10,233 nt of DNA from Planctomicrobium piriforme (GTDB taxonomy: Bacteria; Planctomycetota; Planctomycetia; Pirellulales; PNKZ01), in the NCBI GenBank assembly GCA_945877965.1, contig CAMCTH010000116.1:1-10233 (forward strand), given 5' to 3'. Each line of letters opens with the position of its first letter. Position 1 is the first letter of the stretch. Below, one piece after another: positions 1-7,585 of this stretch. A program made the position numbers and the translations under genes. The notes below the pieces were generated by a model, which was not told where the DNA came from, did not search any database, and saw only the letters and a program-made list of their open reading frames with translations.

Positions 1-2240
1 GCGGGACCGAGCGTTAAGCGACTGCGGGCGGCGGCGAACTCCGAGAGTTGCCACAGCGGCACGAGGATCGCTTCTTCGTGCGCGATTCGTTGTAATTCGA
101 ACAACGCGGTGCGTGCCTGGGCAAAAGTCTCGGCCGCCGCGAGTCGTCGCAACGTGGTTTGCAGTGTGAGACTTTCCAGATTGACGAGTCCCGCGGGCTG
201 CAACAGGCGTTGAGCGTCGACCAACGGTTCCGTGGAGGAAACGACGACGTACGTCAGGTCGTCGCTTGCTGCTTGATCTTGCGAAAGGTTGGGTGTTGCA
301 GGCTGAGGTTCGACGAAGATCCCGATCGCCGCCAAGTATTGTGCGATCCGGCGACAGGCGAGCGCGGCGATTGCCGTCGGCGGATGACGCAGACGAAGCG
401 GCCGCGACGGCGTGCCGAGATCGTCTTGCGGGTCGGCCGCGCGGGCCAACGCCGCCAGGAGATATGCCCGCTGCGGTTCGTAACGTTGCGGCGGTGCGGT
501 TAAATCATACGCGTAACCGAGCGGATCGTCGGCCGAACGACCGATGGCAAAGAGCCCGTCGTTGAGACGCGACGCCAAGTCGTCGCGCGCGGGGCGGAGG
601 TGATTGCGCAGAATCGCCGCGCGATCGATCGCATACTGCACGGCCCGACGGAACTCGGGACGGCGGAGCAACGGTCGCTCGCCGTTGAAGCGGAGCAGGT
701 GAACGCCGGTTGCGGCGTAGCGCGTGAGCCGCAACTCCTTGCGTGCCGCGGCGGCTGCGACTTGCCACGGTGCCAAGCGATCGACGACGTCGATCGTGCC
801 GCTCAGAAGAGCCGCATACGCTGCATCTTCATCGGCAAATCGTCGCTCGGTTATTTCGGTCGGTCCTGGTGTGCTCGTCGCGCTACGAAGATAACGTTGC
901 TCTTGTTCGGTTGCTTGGTCGACGAGATAAGGCGAGCGGGCATTCGCCAGTGAGCATGGCGATGCGCGGAGGACGTCGGCGACGAGGGCTTCGAAGCGCG
1001 GATGCGGTCGGGCGATGCGCAGATCAAGCAACGTAGGATCGACGACATTGAGCTCGATGCCGAGGGATGCCGCATCGGACCGTGCGTACGACCCCGACGG
1101 CGCGGCGGCTGCCGTGATCGCCGCGGCGACGTCGGCGGCCGTGACACCCCCGACGGTTCCCGTGATCTGCAAACGAAACGCGTCGGCGGAGCGATCATCG
1201 GCCTGCCAACGTCCGGTTCCGCCGTAGGTGACGGAGAGCGGAGCACTCGCCGTGACGACCGGAGCCAGAACCGGCAGCGAATCGAGCCGAGTGATGCGTG
1301 CAGCAGCCCATGGTGTCGTCGGAGCGATCTGCGCGTCACTTGGCTGCGGCACGTTTTCGACCACACCGACGACGACGGCTGGATAGGCCTCAATCGCGCG
1401 ACGCAACAACGCCAAGGCCGGCGCCGGATCGGCGCTCAGCATCGCCGCTTCCTCGGCGGCATGTTGAGCCGCAACGAACGACTTCTGTGCGAAGGCGCGC
1501 TCCGCGGCCGAGAGCTTTGCTTGCGCCGTCGTATCGAGCAATCCTTGAAACGTCGCGAGCAGCGGATGTTGCGGAAACACGGCTCGAAAGCGAGCGACGA
1601 GCGGCCGGGCCGCCGCCGGTCGGGGCTGCTGCAGGTCGCGTTGCAGCAGACGTTCCGTCGTTTGGGCCGCCAGATCGGCAAGCTCCGCATGCCGATCGTT
1701 CCGCTGAATCAGCCGCACCAGCCGGACTTGCGCTTCTTCGAATCGCTCGGCGGCCAGCGCGGCTTTGACCTCCGCGATCAGCAGCGCGATCTCGGCATCT
1801 TCGAGTCCTGCGGTCTTCGGATATTCGCGACGTAGGAATAAAAAATACTCAAACGCCTCGGTGAACTGTCCGTCGCGCGTCAGCCGGGCAGCTTCGTCGA
1901 GCAGCAGTTGCTCGAACCAACGCAACTCGGCGACGTCGCTCCAGGCGACTTCGTAGATCTCATCCGGCTTGTCGAACAGCCACACCCGTAGTACGTCGGT
2001 CGGTTTGCGCGCGGCGGGAAGCATATGCTCGCTCGGCGGCAGCGGCAGCAGTCGGACGACGGTCCGCTCCTTATCGTTGAGCGTCAGCCGATCGTACGGT
2101 TCATGCTCAAACAACGGTCGCTCGACCGGCGACTCCGCCTTCGATTCCTGCGCGGCAACCATCGGTACTTCACGAAACAACGTCGCTGCGAACAGCAGCG
2201 TCGCGACGCCGACGACGAGGATTACGGCTTGGCGAGCCAT
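1..2240 (-). CDS. Family-5 extracellular solute-binding protein with TPR-like N-terminal half (C-terminus cut by window edge)
   Basis: The reading frame is open without a stop from the ATG at 2240-2238 to the window edge (746 codons); the stop lies outside. I read it codon by codon and saw no frameshift. Residues 8-32 form a hydrophobic signal peptide ending near VAAQ, so the mature protein is exported. Residues about 105-285 are alanine- and leucine-rich helices with repeated pairs such as EAFEYFLFLRREYP and SADPAPALALLRRAIEAYP, resembling TPR-type repeats. From about 288 to the end it resembles the SBP_bac_5 (DppA/OppA-like) fold: VTAADVAAAI near 366, a DPTLLDLRIARPHP strand near 402, FNGERPLLRRPEFRRAVQYAIDR near 518-540, CRRIAQYL near 617 and a C-terminal VPLWQ near 727. 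The family binds oligopeptides or similar ligands for ABC import. No permease or ATPase gene is visible, so transport is unproven. Its start overlaps the end of the propeller gene by 19 bases, suggesting coupled translation. Fold call fairly sure, ligand unknown. Confidence 0.82.
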   Translation of the reverse strand, partial: MARQAVILVVGVATLLFAATLFREVPMVAAQESKAESPVERPLFEHEPYDRLTLNDKERTVVRLLPLPPSEHMLPAARKPTDVLRVWLFDKPDEIYEVAWSDVAELRWFEQLLLDEAARLTRDGQFTEAFEYFLFLRREYPKTAGLEDAEIALLIAEVKAALAAERFEEAQVRLVRLIQRNDRHAELADLAAQTTERLLQRDLQQPRPAAARPLVARFRAVFPQHPLLATFQGLLDTTAQAKLSAAERAFAQKSFVAAQHAAEEAAMLSADPAPALALLRRAIEAYPAVVVGVVENVPQPSDAQIAPTTPWAAARITRLDSLPVLAPVVTASAPLSVTYGGTGRWQADDRSADAFRLQITGTVGGVTAADVAAAITAAAAPSGSYARSDAASLGIELNVVDPTLLDLRIARPHPRFEALVADVLRASPCSLANARSPYLVDQATEQEQRYLRSATSTPGPTEITERRFADEDAAYAALLSGTIDVVDRLAPWQVAAAAARKELRLTRYAATGVHLLRFNGERPLLRRPEFRRAVQYAIDRAAILRNHLRPARDDLASRLNDGLFAIGRSADDPLGYAYDLTAPPQRYEPQRAYLLAALARAADPQDDLGTPSRPLRLRHPPTAIAALACRRIAQYLAAIGIFVEPQPATPNLSQDQAASDDLTYVVVSSTEPLVDAQRLLQPAGLVNLESLTLQTTLRRLAAAETFAQARTALFELQRIAHEEAILVPLWQLSEFAAARSRLTLGP

Positions 2241-5200
2241 AGAAGTTCGCCTGCCTGAGTGGTCAGAACGATGCCGTCTGCGGTGACGACCGGTTCGGCC
2301 GCCAGCGGGATGCCGATGCGCGTGCGGCTGATCTCCTGGCCGTTTGTCGCATCGAGCCGTATCAGATCGCCCCGCTCGTCGGTCAGCAATAGTTGCTCGC
2401 CGTCGAGCACCGGGGCGAAGCTGCGGGCAGGAACCGTCGCTTTCCATGCCAGGCGACCGTCGCCGTCGAGGGACAACAGTTGCGACTCGCCGGTCGTTCC
2501 CGCTAAGGCATAGACGTGCGAACCGACCGTCTTCGGTCCCCAATAACCGGCGCCACGCGCTTTCCAAGTGGTCCCCGCTTTGAGATCGGGCAGATGGTAT
2601 GCCGTCATTTCGCCCGTGCCGTCGACGAGATACGCCGTCTCGCCGACTGCGGCCACCTCGGGAATCGTCGGACGAACAAGATCAATCGAAGTCCGAGCTT
2701 TTAAGAACGGCTGCGGCTGCGAATCGACGCCGAGCACAAACAACTTGCGACCGTCGGAGACGACGACTTGCTCGCCGACGACGGCGGCCCGCGACCAGGT
2801 CGGCCGACGTCCGGCGAGTTGCAGTGGCTGAAACGGTTCGAGCTTTTTTTCGCCGGTGAGGTAATCGACCGCTTGAAGTTGCCCGCCGGCGGTGGCGACG
2901 AGTACGCCGTCGCCAAACGGCACGACGTCGCCGATCCAATCGCCACGTGTTTTCGAAACCGTTGTTGCCGGCGAGGTCCCCGTGAGTGCGACGCTCAGCA
3001 GCGGCACGGGTTGCGACGTGGTCGGCGTCGCTCCATCGGATGCTTCGCGACGATCAGCCAGGTAAACAAGTGTCTGCTTCCCGACGACGGCCGGCCGCGC
3101 CCCTTCGGCCGGATGTAGGCCGCCGGCAAATTGCGTTTGCGGTTGATCGAAAATCTGCGACGAGCCGGCGACGGGAAGCGAGTAAACGCCGCCCAGGCCG
3201 GTGACGCACGTCAGCGAATCGCGCCCCTCGACGGCGATCGGCGGGCCGCTGAGCGACGGCACCGGGAACGTTTCCCACAACACGGAGCCGCTCTCGGCAT
3301 CGACGGCGACGACCGATCGCGGCGAGGAGAAATCGATCGGCTGCGCGACGTTAATGGCGACAGAGCCCTGCCGCTGCGGCGGTTGCAGCGTCGTTCGTTC
3401 GGGAAACAGGCTGCGGATCGGGCTTAGTCGGTTGAGCGTCGGTTGGAATTCAAACCGCGTCAGGCCTTTGCCGCCGACCCAGAGTTGCGTGTCGCGAAAC
3501 GTGAAATGACGCCGGACGATTTCGCGATCGTCGCTTCCCGCGAGATGCGCGATCGGATCGAGCGTCTTGCGATCTTTACTCCCGGCAAGGTCGAACAGAT
3601 CGACACCGCCCGAGTCGGTGACGACCGCTGCGATGCGTTGCGAGACTTGCGGCGTCGAGGTGACGCGACCGTTCAAGGTTCGCTCGGCGATCTTCGTCAA
3701 CGCCGTGCCGTCGGCCGCGACTTCGAGCAGCGTCAGCCGCGCGCGATCGCCGACGTTCTCCGTCGTCAGCACATACGGTCCGACGCAGATCGGCGGGACG
3801 TCGATGCTCCGCGAGGCATGACCCAAGAAAAAGGTTTGCAAGCAGCGCGAGTCGTCGTTCGACAGCACGTAAAGATCGTCGGCATCGGCGAGTTGATAGC
3901 GGAGCTTTCCGCGCGGATCGACGGCCGACGGACCGCCGAGCTGCGCCGGGAAATCGACTTGCCCGAGCAGTTTGCCCGACGCGGTCTCGAAAAGCTGCAA
4001 GCGATTCTTAAGCGTGACGCTGATCCGGTCGCGTTCGACTGCCAAACGCCCGCCCGGTTCGAGAGGTTGCCGCCAGCGTAACGCACCGTCTTTCGCGCCG
4101 AGGCGGACGAGCATCTGCTGCACGCCGTCGTACACGACGACGTCGGCGTCGGCCGCATCATCCACTCGGGTCGGCACGGCCGAGTCGTAACCGATCGCGC
4201 GGGTCCAAAGGATGCGACCGTCGGCGACGTTCAAGGCGAACAACGTCCCTTCGAGTGTGGCGAAAGCGACGCCGTCGGCCTGCGCGGCGGTCGTCAGCGT
4301 GCGCGAGGCGAGTGTAACTTTGCGAACGATCGGCGAGTCGAGTTCCGATTTCTCCGCCGGCTTGTCTTCGGCGATGAAGCGGACGAGGCTCCGTTTGACG
4401 TCGGCCAAGCCGGCCGCCGCTTCAAGCAGCGTCGGCTCCGCGGCGGCATCGGGGAACGCGGTCAGCAATGCCTCTTGAGCCTGGGCGGCCTTCGCCAAAT
4501 CGCGCGCCAGGGCTGCGGCGTTCATGGCGGTCACGGTCTCGCGGAGCAGGCGAGCGCGCGATTGTCGTCGCTCGGCCGTCGCCAGCAGTCCATCGATCTG
4601 CTGCAGGCGCGGCGCAACGGCATCGCTGCTGACGCCGTACTTGTCGATCAGCTTCCGGGCCTCGCGAGCTTGCGTCAGTGCGGCATCATCGGGTTTCGCC
4701 AGCGCCGTCTTCGCTAAGTTCTCGGCGATGTCGGGCAACAATGCCGAGAGATCGGCTTTCGACGCTGCGAACTCCGGTTGCGAGGCAATCTCGCCCAGCA
4801 CGGTTTGCGCCGTCGCCAACGCGCGCGGCCAGTCACTTGCCGATTCGACGACGAGCCGCAAGCGAGCCAAGCCGCGATGGACGACGGCGGTCGTGGCGAA
4901 GCGATGTGTCGGATAGTCGGTCAAGAACTGATCATAGCGTTCGACGGCCGACGCATAGCCTGCGTTGCGGTACGACTCTTCGGCCGCGGCGAATGCATCG
5001 TCGCCCCCTTGCCGAACGATCCGCCAAATCAAAAACGCACTGACCATGACGAGCAGCAAGAGTCCGCCGCCGCCGGCCAGCATCAACGGCGAATCCCAGC
5101 GTCCGAAGCGACCGCTCTTCGACGAGCGACTTGTCGGCAGTTGATTCAACCCAGGGCCGGCCTCGCCGGCTGCGCCGAGCAACTCGTCGAACAGATCGGC

Positions 5201-5647
5201 ATACGGCGCTGCCGGTTGCAATTCTTTCGTTTCGGGCGGAGTTTTGCTCGTCGGAATGAGCGGTTGTTTCCGCTTCTCAGGCGAGTCGGCGAAGGGGGCC
5301 GTGCCGCGCGGCGGGAGTTGAATGTCGTCGCCTGCCTCACCGGCGGGCAGCATTTCCTTCGTGTCTTCGTCGTAGACGTCGTCTTCGTCGGGAGCCAATT
5401 CCAGATTGTCGTTCCGGCCGAGGACTTGTTCCAAAGCGTCGGCCGCCGACAGGTTTGGATCGATCGCCAGCAGACGATCGGCTTCGTCCAGCGTCATCCG
5501 TCCGCGGCTGACCAGCCACTTAAAGAGGACGCGGGGCACGAACTCCGTCGGAGAGTTTTCGTGCAACTGCCGGACGCGCGCGACGTCGCTCGGCGCCAAC
5601 ACGCCGCGGCGTTCAAGAGCGGTAATCAATTCCGGCGTCGTCAGCAT
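2222..5647 (-). CDS. Membrane-anchored TPR / PQQ-like beta-propeller protein, 1141 aa
   Basis: No enzyme motif is recognised; the architecture suggests a scaffold in the cell envelope. Residues 1-66 form a small helical domain (ALERRGVLAPSDVARVRQL, then WLVSRGRMTLDEADRLL) resembling the short N-terminal domain common on planctomycete kinases and membrane proteins. Residues 80-180 are a polar, proline-rich and acidic linker. One membrane helix lies at about 187-210 (PLMLAGGGGLLLLVMVSAFLIW). Residues 218-425 are helical, with a BamD/YfiO-like TPR stretch at 218-260 (AAEESYRNAGYASAVERYDQFL). Residues about 440-1141 carry PQQ/BamB-type blades, for example GTLFALNVADGRILW (467-481), VVAVDAESGSVLW (779-791), LLSLDGDGRLAW (1057-1068) and GDLIRLDATNGQEI (1093-1106). 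No signal peptide precedes the internal helix, so I expect the N-terminus in the cytoplasm and the propeller in the periplasm. It follows the zinc-ribbon ExbD gene by 54 bases. Propeller call sure, exact blade count not determined. Confidence 0.9.
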   Translation of the reverse strand: MLTTPELITALERRGVLAPSDVARVRQLHENSPTEFVPRVLFKWLVSRGRMTLDEADRLLAIDPNLSAADALEQVLGRNDNLELAPDEDDVYDEDTKEMLPAGEAGDDIQLPPRGTAPFADSPEKRKQPLIPTSKTPPETKELQPAAPYADLFDELLGAAGEAGPGLNQLPTSRSSKSGRFGRWDSPLMLAGGGGLLLLVMVSAFLIWRIVRQGGDDAFAAAEESYRNAGYASAVERYDQFLTDYPTHRFATTAVVHRGLARLRLVVESASDWPRALATAQTVLGEIASQPEFAASKADLSALLPDIAENLAKTALAKPDDAALTQAREARKLIDKYGVSSDAVAPRLQQIDGLLATAERRQSRARLLRETVTAMNAAALARDLAKAAQAQEALLTAFPDAAAEPTLLEAAAGLADVKRSLVRFIAEDKPAEKSELDSPIVRKVTLASRTLTTAAQADGVAFATLEGTLFALNVADGRILWTRAIGYDSAVPTRVDDAADADVVVYDGVQQMLVRLGAKDGALRWRQPLEPGGRLAVERDRISVTLKNRLQLFETASGKLLGQVDFPAQLGGPSAVDPRGKLRYQLADADDLYVLSNDDSRCLQTFFLGHASRSIDVPPICVGPYVLTTENVGDRARLTLLEVAADGTALTKIAERTLNGRVTSTPQVSQRIAAVVTDSGGVDLFDLAGSKDRKTLDPIAHLAGSDDREIVRRHFTFRDTQLWVGGKGLTRFEFQPTLNRLSPIRSLFPERTTLQPPQRQGSVAINVAQPIDFSSPRSVVAVDAESGSVLWETFPVPSLSGPPIAVEGRDSLTCVTGLGGVYSLPVAGSSQIFDQPQTQFAGGLHPAEGARPAVVGKQTLVYLADRREASDGATPTTSQPVPLLSVALTGTSPATTVSKTRGDWIGDVVPFGDGVLVATAGGQLQAVDYLTGEKKLEPFQPLQLAGRRPTWSRAAVVGEQVVVSDGRKLFVLGVDSQPQPFLKARTSIDLVRPTIPEVAAVGETAYLVDGTGEMTAYHLPDLKAGTTWKARGAGYWGPKTVGSHVYALAGTTGESQLLSLDGDGRLAWKATVPARSFAPVLDGEQLLLTDERGDLIRLDATNGQEISRTRIGIPLAAEPVVTADGIVLTTQAGELLWLAKP

Positions 5648-5701
5648 GCGCGATTCAACGGCCTTCGATCGTTCCAGAGTCTCTGTTTCGTGCGGCCCAG
5701 C

Positions 5702-6340
5702 TTAGGGCGATTCCAGATCGGTCGCCAGTCTTACTTCTTCCATCCCCGCGGCCGATCCGGCATCGAGCGCCGTAACGACCGCCGCGTGATGTGCGTCGGG
5801 GTCGACCAACACCACCAATTTACGCGGGCCGGGCTCGCCGCCGGAACCGGGCGTCGTACGCGCGTGTCGAAGCTTCGCAATCAAGTCCTGTCGACTCACG
5901 GCTTGAATGTCTTCGACCCACGTCGCGTCGTCGGCATCGATGCGGACCGTCAGCACGTCGTCCAAGTTCGGCTCGTCGAGCGACGGTTGTTGCGCCGCGG
6001 CGTCGGTCGGTTCGGGCGTCGGCACTGGAAGTGCTTTTTGCATCGCGAAGGTCGACGTCACCATAAAAAAGATGAGCAGCTGAAACACGACGTCGATCAT
6101 CGGGGTCATGTCGATCTCGTCGTCTTGCTGCGGCCTGGTTCGCAACACGGGCGGCGGCAGGAACGTCTGCTTGAGCTTGCGGGGACGCGGCGTTGCGGCG
6201 GGCTGCGAACCGGCGGCTGCGGCGGCCGGCGGAATGTTGACGACCGCTTGGCACTCGACGCAGCGCGTGCGACGACCGCGGTCCGCTTCGGCCGCTTCGA
6301 GCACATGATTGCATTTGGGGCAGCGGAAGCGGACCTTCAT
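5702..6340 (-). CDS. Zinc-ribbon ExbD/TolR-family protein
   Basis: This 212-residue protein joins two parts. Residues 1-37 form a zinc ribbon with CPKC at 7-10 and CVEC at 27-30, ending in VVNIP, a planctomycete-style N-terminal ribbon. An Ala/Pro-rich linker follows (38-73). The ExbD/TolR unit starts with DEIDMTPMIDVVFQLLIFFMV at about 74-94; Asp83 matches the conserved membrane aspartate of ExbD (Asp25 in E. coli), which takes part in proton-driven rotation with ExbB. The helix runs about 82-99 and the periplasmic domain about 100-212. The ribbon therefore faces the cytoplasm. The ATG is only 3 bases after the stop of the other ExbD gene, so the two are almost certainly co-transcribed. What the ribbon binds is unknown. 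Canonical ExbD is about 140 residues; the extra length is the ribbon, the linker and a longer periplasmic part. Confidence 0.92.
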   Translation of the reverse strand: MKVRFRCPKCNHVLEAAEADRGRRTRCVECQAVVNIPPAAAAAGSQPAATPRPRKLKQTFLPPPVLRTRPQQDDEIDMTPMIDVVFQLLIFFMVTSTFAMQKALPVPTPEPTDAAAQQPSLDEPNLDDVLTVRIDADDATWVEDIQAVSRQDLIAKLRHARTTPGSGGEPGPRKLVVLVDPDAHHAAVVTALDAGSAAGMEEVRLATDLESP

Positions 6341-6343
6341 CGC

Positions 6344-6820
6344 TCAGTCGAGCTCCATGACGGCGAGATTGACGGAGACGCCGTCGACCGAGGCGGCGCG
6401 AATGAGTCGCGCCACGTCGCGATGCCGAACGTTCTTCTCCGCTTTGATAAGCACTTGTTGCGTCCCTGCGCGAGCCGCCGCCTCGGCCGCGGCATGGATC
6501 ATCGTTTCCTGGGCTTCCGTACCCGGCGGCAACGGATCGCCGAGCCGACCGTCGGCCAAGTAGACCGTCACGCCGCGACCGTCGTCGGTGGGGACGACGC
6601 TGATGACGAGCGCTTGGCGACGACTGACCCCGACGCCGTGATCGGCGGACGGAAGGTCGAGGGCAGCCCGAACGTCGGGGACGCTGGAGACGAGGAAAAA
6701 GATCAGCAGCAAGAACGTGACGTCGATCATCGGCGTCATGTCGAGATTGTTATCGAGCGGCACCTTCCGCCGGGTAATCACCGGGCCGTCGTCGTCGGTG
6801 GTGGGAAGGCGGAGGGCCAT
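6344..6820 (-). CDS. ExbD/TolR biopolymer transport family protein
   Basis: The 158-residue product has the normal ExbD plan: a short cytoplasmic N-terminus, the signature LDMTPMIDVTFLLLIFFLVSS at about 26-46 with the conserved Asp33 in one membrane helix, and a periplasmic domain. The C-terminal stretch QQVLIKAEKNVRHRDVARLI (121-140) is the usual ExbD periplasmic fold pattern. In ExbBD, TolQR and MotAB, such subunits sit inside the ExbB/TolQ pentamer and couple proton flow to motion. I set the start at 6820 (ATG); the frame stays open further upstream, but that part would overlap the ExbB gene in another frame and carries no ExbD sequence. It begins 53 bases after the ExbB stop and ends 3 bases before the next ExbD gene. 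Whether it serves TonB-like, Tol-like or other partners cannot be told. Confidence 0.93.
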   Translation of the reverse strand: MALRLPTTDDDGPVITRRKVPLDNNLDMTPMIDVTFLLLIFFLVSSVPDVRAALDLPSADHGVGVSRRQALVISVVPTDDGRGVTVYLADGRLGDPLPPGTEAQETMIHAAAEAAARAGTQQVLIKAEKNVRHRDVARLIRAASVDGVSVNLAVMELD

Positions 6821-6873
6821 ACGCTTTGTCTGTGTTGCGAGTCGGGCGAAGTCGAACCGAGTGAAAACAAAAA

Positions 6874-7527
6874 CTAGCGACGGTTGCTGAGGCGCGCCGC
6901 CGACATGACGTCGAGCACGCGGCCGAGCCCGACGTTGACGAGGTCTTCCATTTTCCGAATTCGAATGTTCAACGTGGCCGTCACAAGCGACAGCGGAATG
7001 GCGATCGCCAGGCCGAGCGCCGTCGTGATCAGCGCGAGGCTGATGTCTTCGGCCAGGCCGGTCGCTTCGACTTTGCTTTCGCCGCCGAGTTTGCCGAACG
7101 CCGACATCATGCCGAGCACCGTGCCGAAGAGTCCAAGCATCGGCGCCGTTTTGATGACCGTGTTGATCCAGCTGATGCGGAATTCCAAGTCGTTGGCGAC
7201 GTCGCGCTGATAGCGATCGCTGAGCAAGTGGCGAAGCTTCGCCGGCTCGAGGCCGCGCTGATCGCCGGCGGTGCGCGCCAGTTGGGCGACGACGTGCGGT
7301 TCGGTACCGCAAAGCTGGGCCGCGGCGGGGTAATCGTCGTTCAGCACATAGCCTTCCCACTTTTCGAGAAAGGCCGACTGCTCTTGCTCCGTCCGAAAGC
7401 TAAGCTGCGCGATCCTCCGCCAGACGACGACCGCGGAGTAGGCACCCCACAACGCCGAGACGGCGAGGAACAGGTAACAAAGATCGCCGGCGAACTGGCT
7501 GACGGCGCTGATTTGCGAGAGTTCCAT
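6874..7527 (-). CDS. MotA/TolQ/ExbB proton channel family protein
   Basis: This 217-residue protein is predicted to be the inner-membrane channel subunit of a proton-driven motor. Three hydrophobic segments are visible: about 13-36, 120-146 and 162-186. The second contains the family signature APMLGLFGTVLGMMSAF (128-144), the third DISLALITTALGLAIAIP (161-178). Threonines in these two helices (Thr136, Thr168/169) lie where the polar pore residues of ExbB/TolQ are found. The loop between helices 1 and 2 is cytoplasmic in the family and here includes residues about 40-118. The length is close to TolQ and ExbB (about 230-245). It stands 58 bases after the 295-residue membrane protein gene and 53 before the first ExbD gene. 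With two ExbD paralogues next door, mixed ExbD dimers are possible but this is inference. Confidence 0.94.
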   Translation of the reverse strand: MELSQISAVSQFAGDLCYLFLAVSALWGAYSAVVVWRRIAQLSFRTEQEQSAFLEKWEGYVLNDDYPAAAQLCGTEPHVVAQLARTAGDQRGLEPAKLRHLLSDRYQRDVANDLEFRISWINTVIKTAPMLGLFGTVLGMMSAFGKLGGESKVEATGLAEDISLALITTALGLAIAIPLSLVTATLNIRIRKMEDLVNVGLGRVLDVMSAARLSNRR

Positions 7528-7585
7528 GCGGCTGCTTTCAACGGGGCGCGGATCGGCGCGGAGATGCGACGGCCACTATATCTCA

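Noticed and set aside
851..1393. A 180-codon minus-strand open frame in another phase within the solute-binding protein gene
   Set aside because: It overlaps the real frame fully and is Ser/Arg/Pro-rich, as expected for an out-of-phase reading of GC-rich coding DNA.
1002..1835. A 277-codon plus-strand open frame inside the solute-binding protein gene
   Set aside because: The minus-strand frame is continuous and carries a signal peptide and family-5 motifs; the plus-strand product is an Arg-rich shadow without recognisable features.
4778..6877. A 699-codon open frame on the plus strand, antisense to the propeller and both ExbD genes
   Set aside because: It mirrors the third-position GC bias of strongly supported minus-strand genes, is rich in Arg, His and Gln, and shows no domain, signal or membrane pattern. 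The minus-strand ExbD motifs are unmistakable.
6821..7360. Upstream in-frame extension of the first ExbD gene
   Set aside because: The extension would overlap the ExbB coding sequence and reads as low-complexity Arg-rich protein; the ATG at 6820 gives the normal ExbD length.
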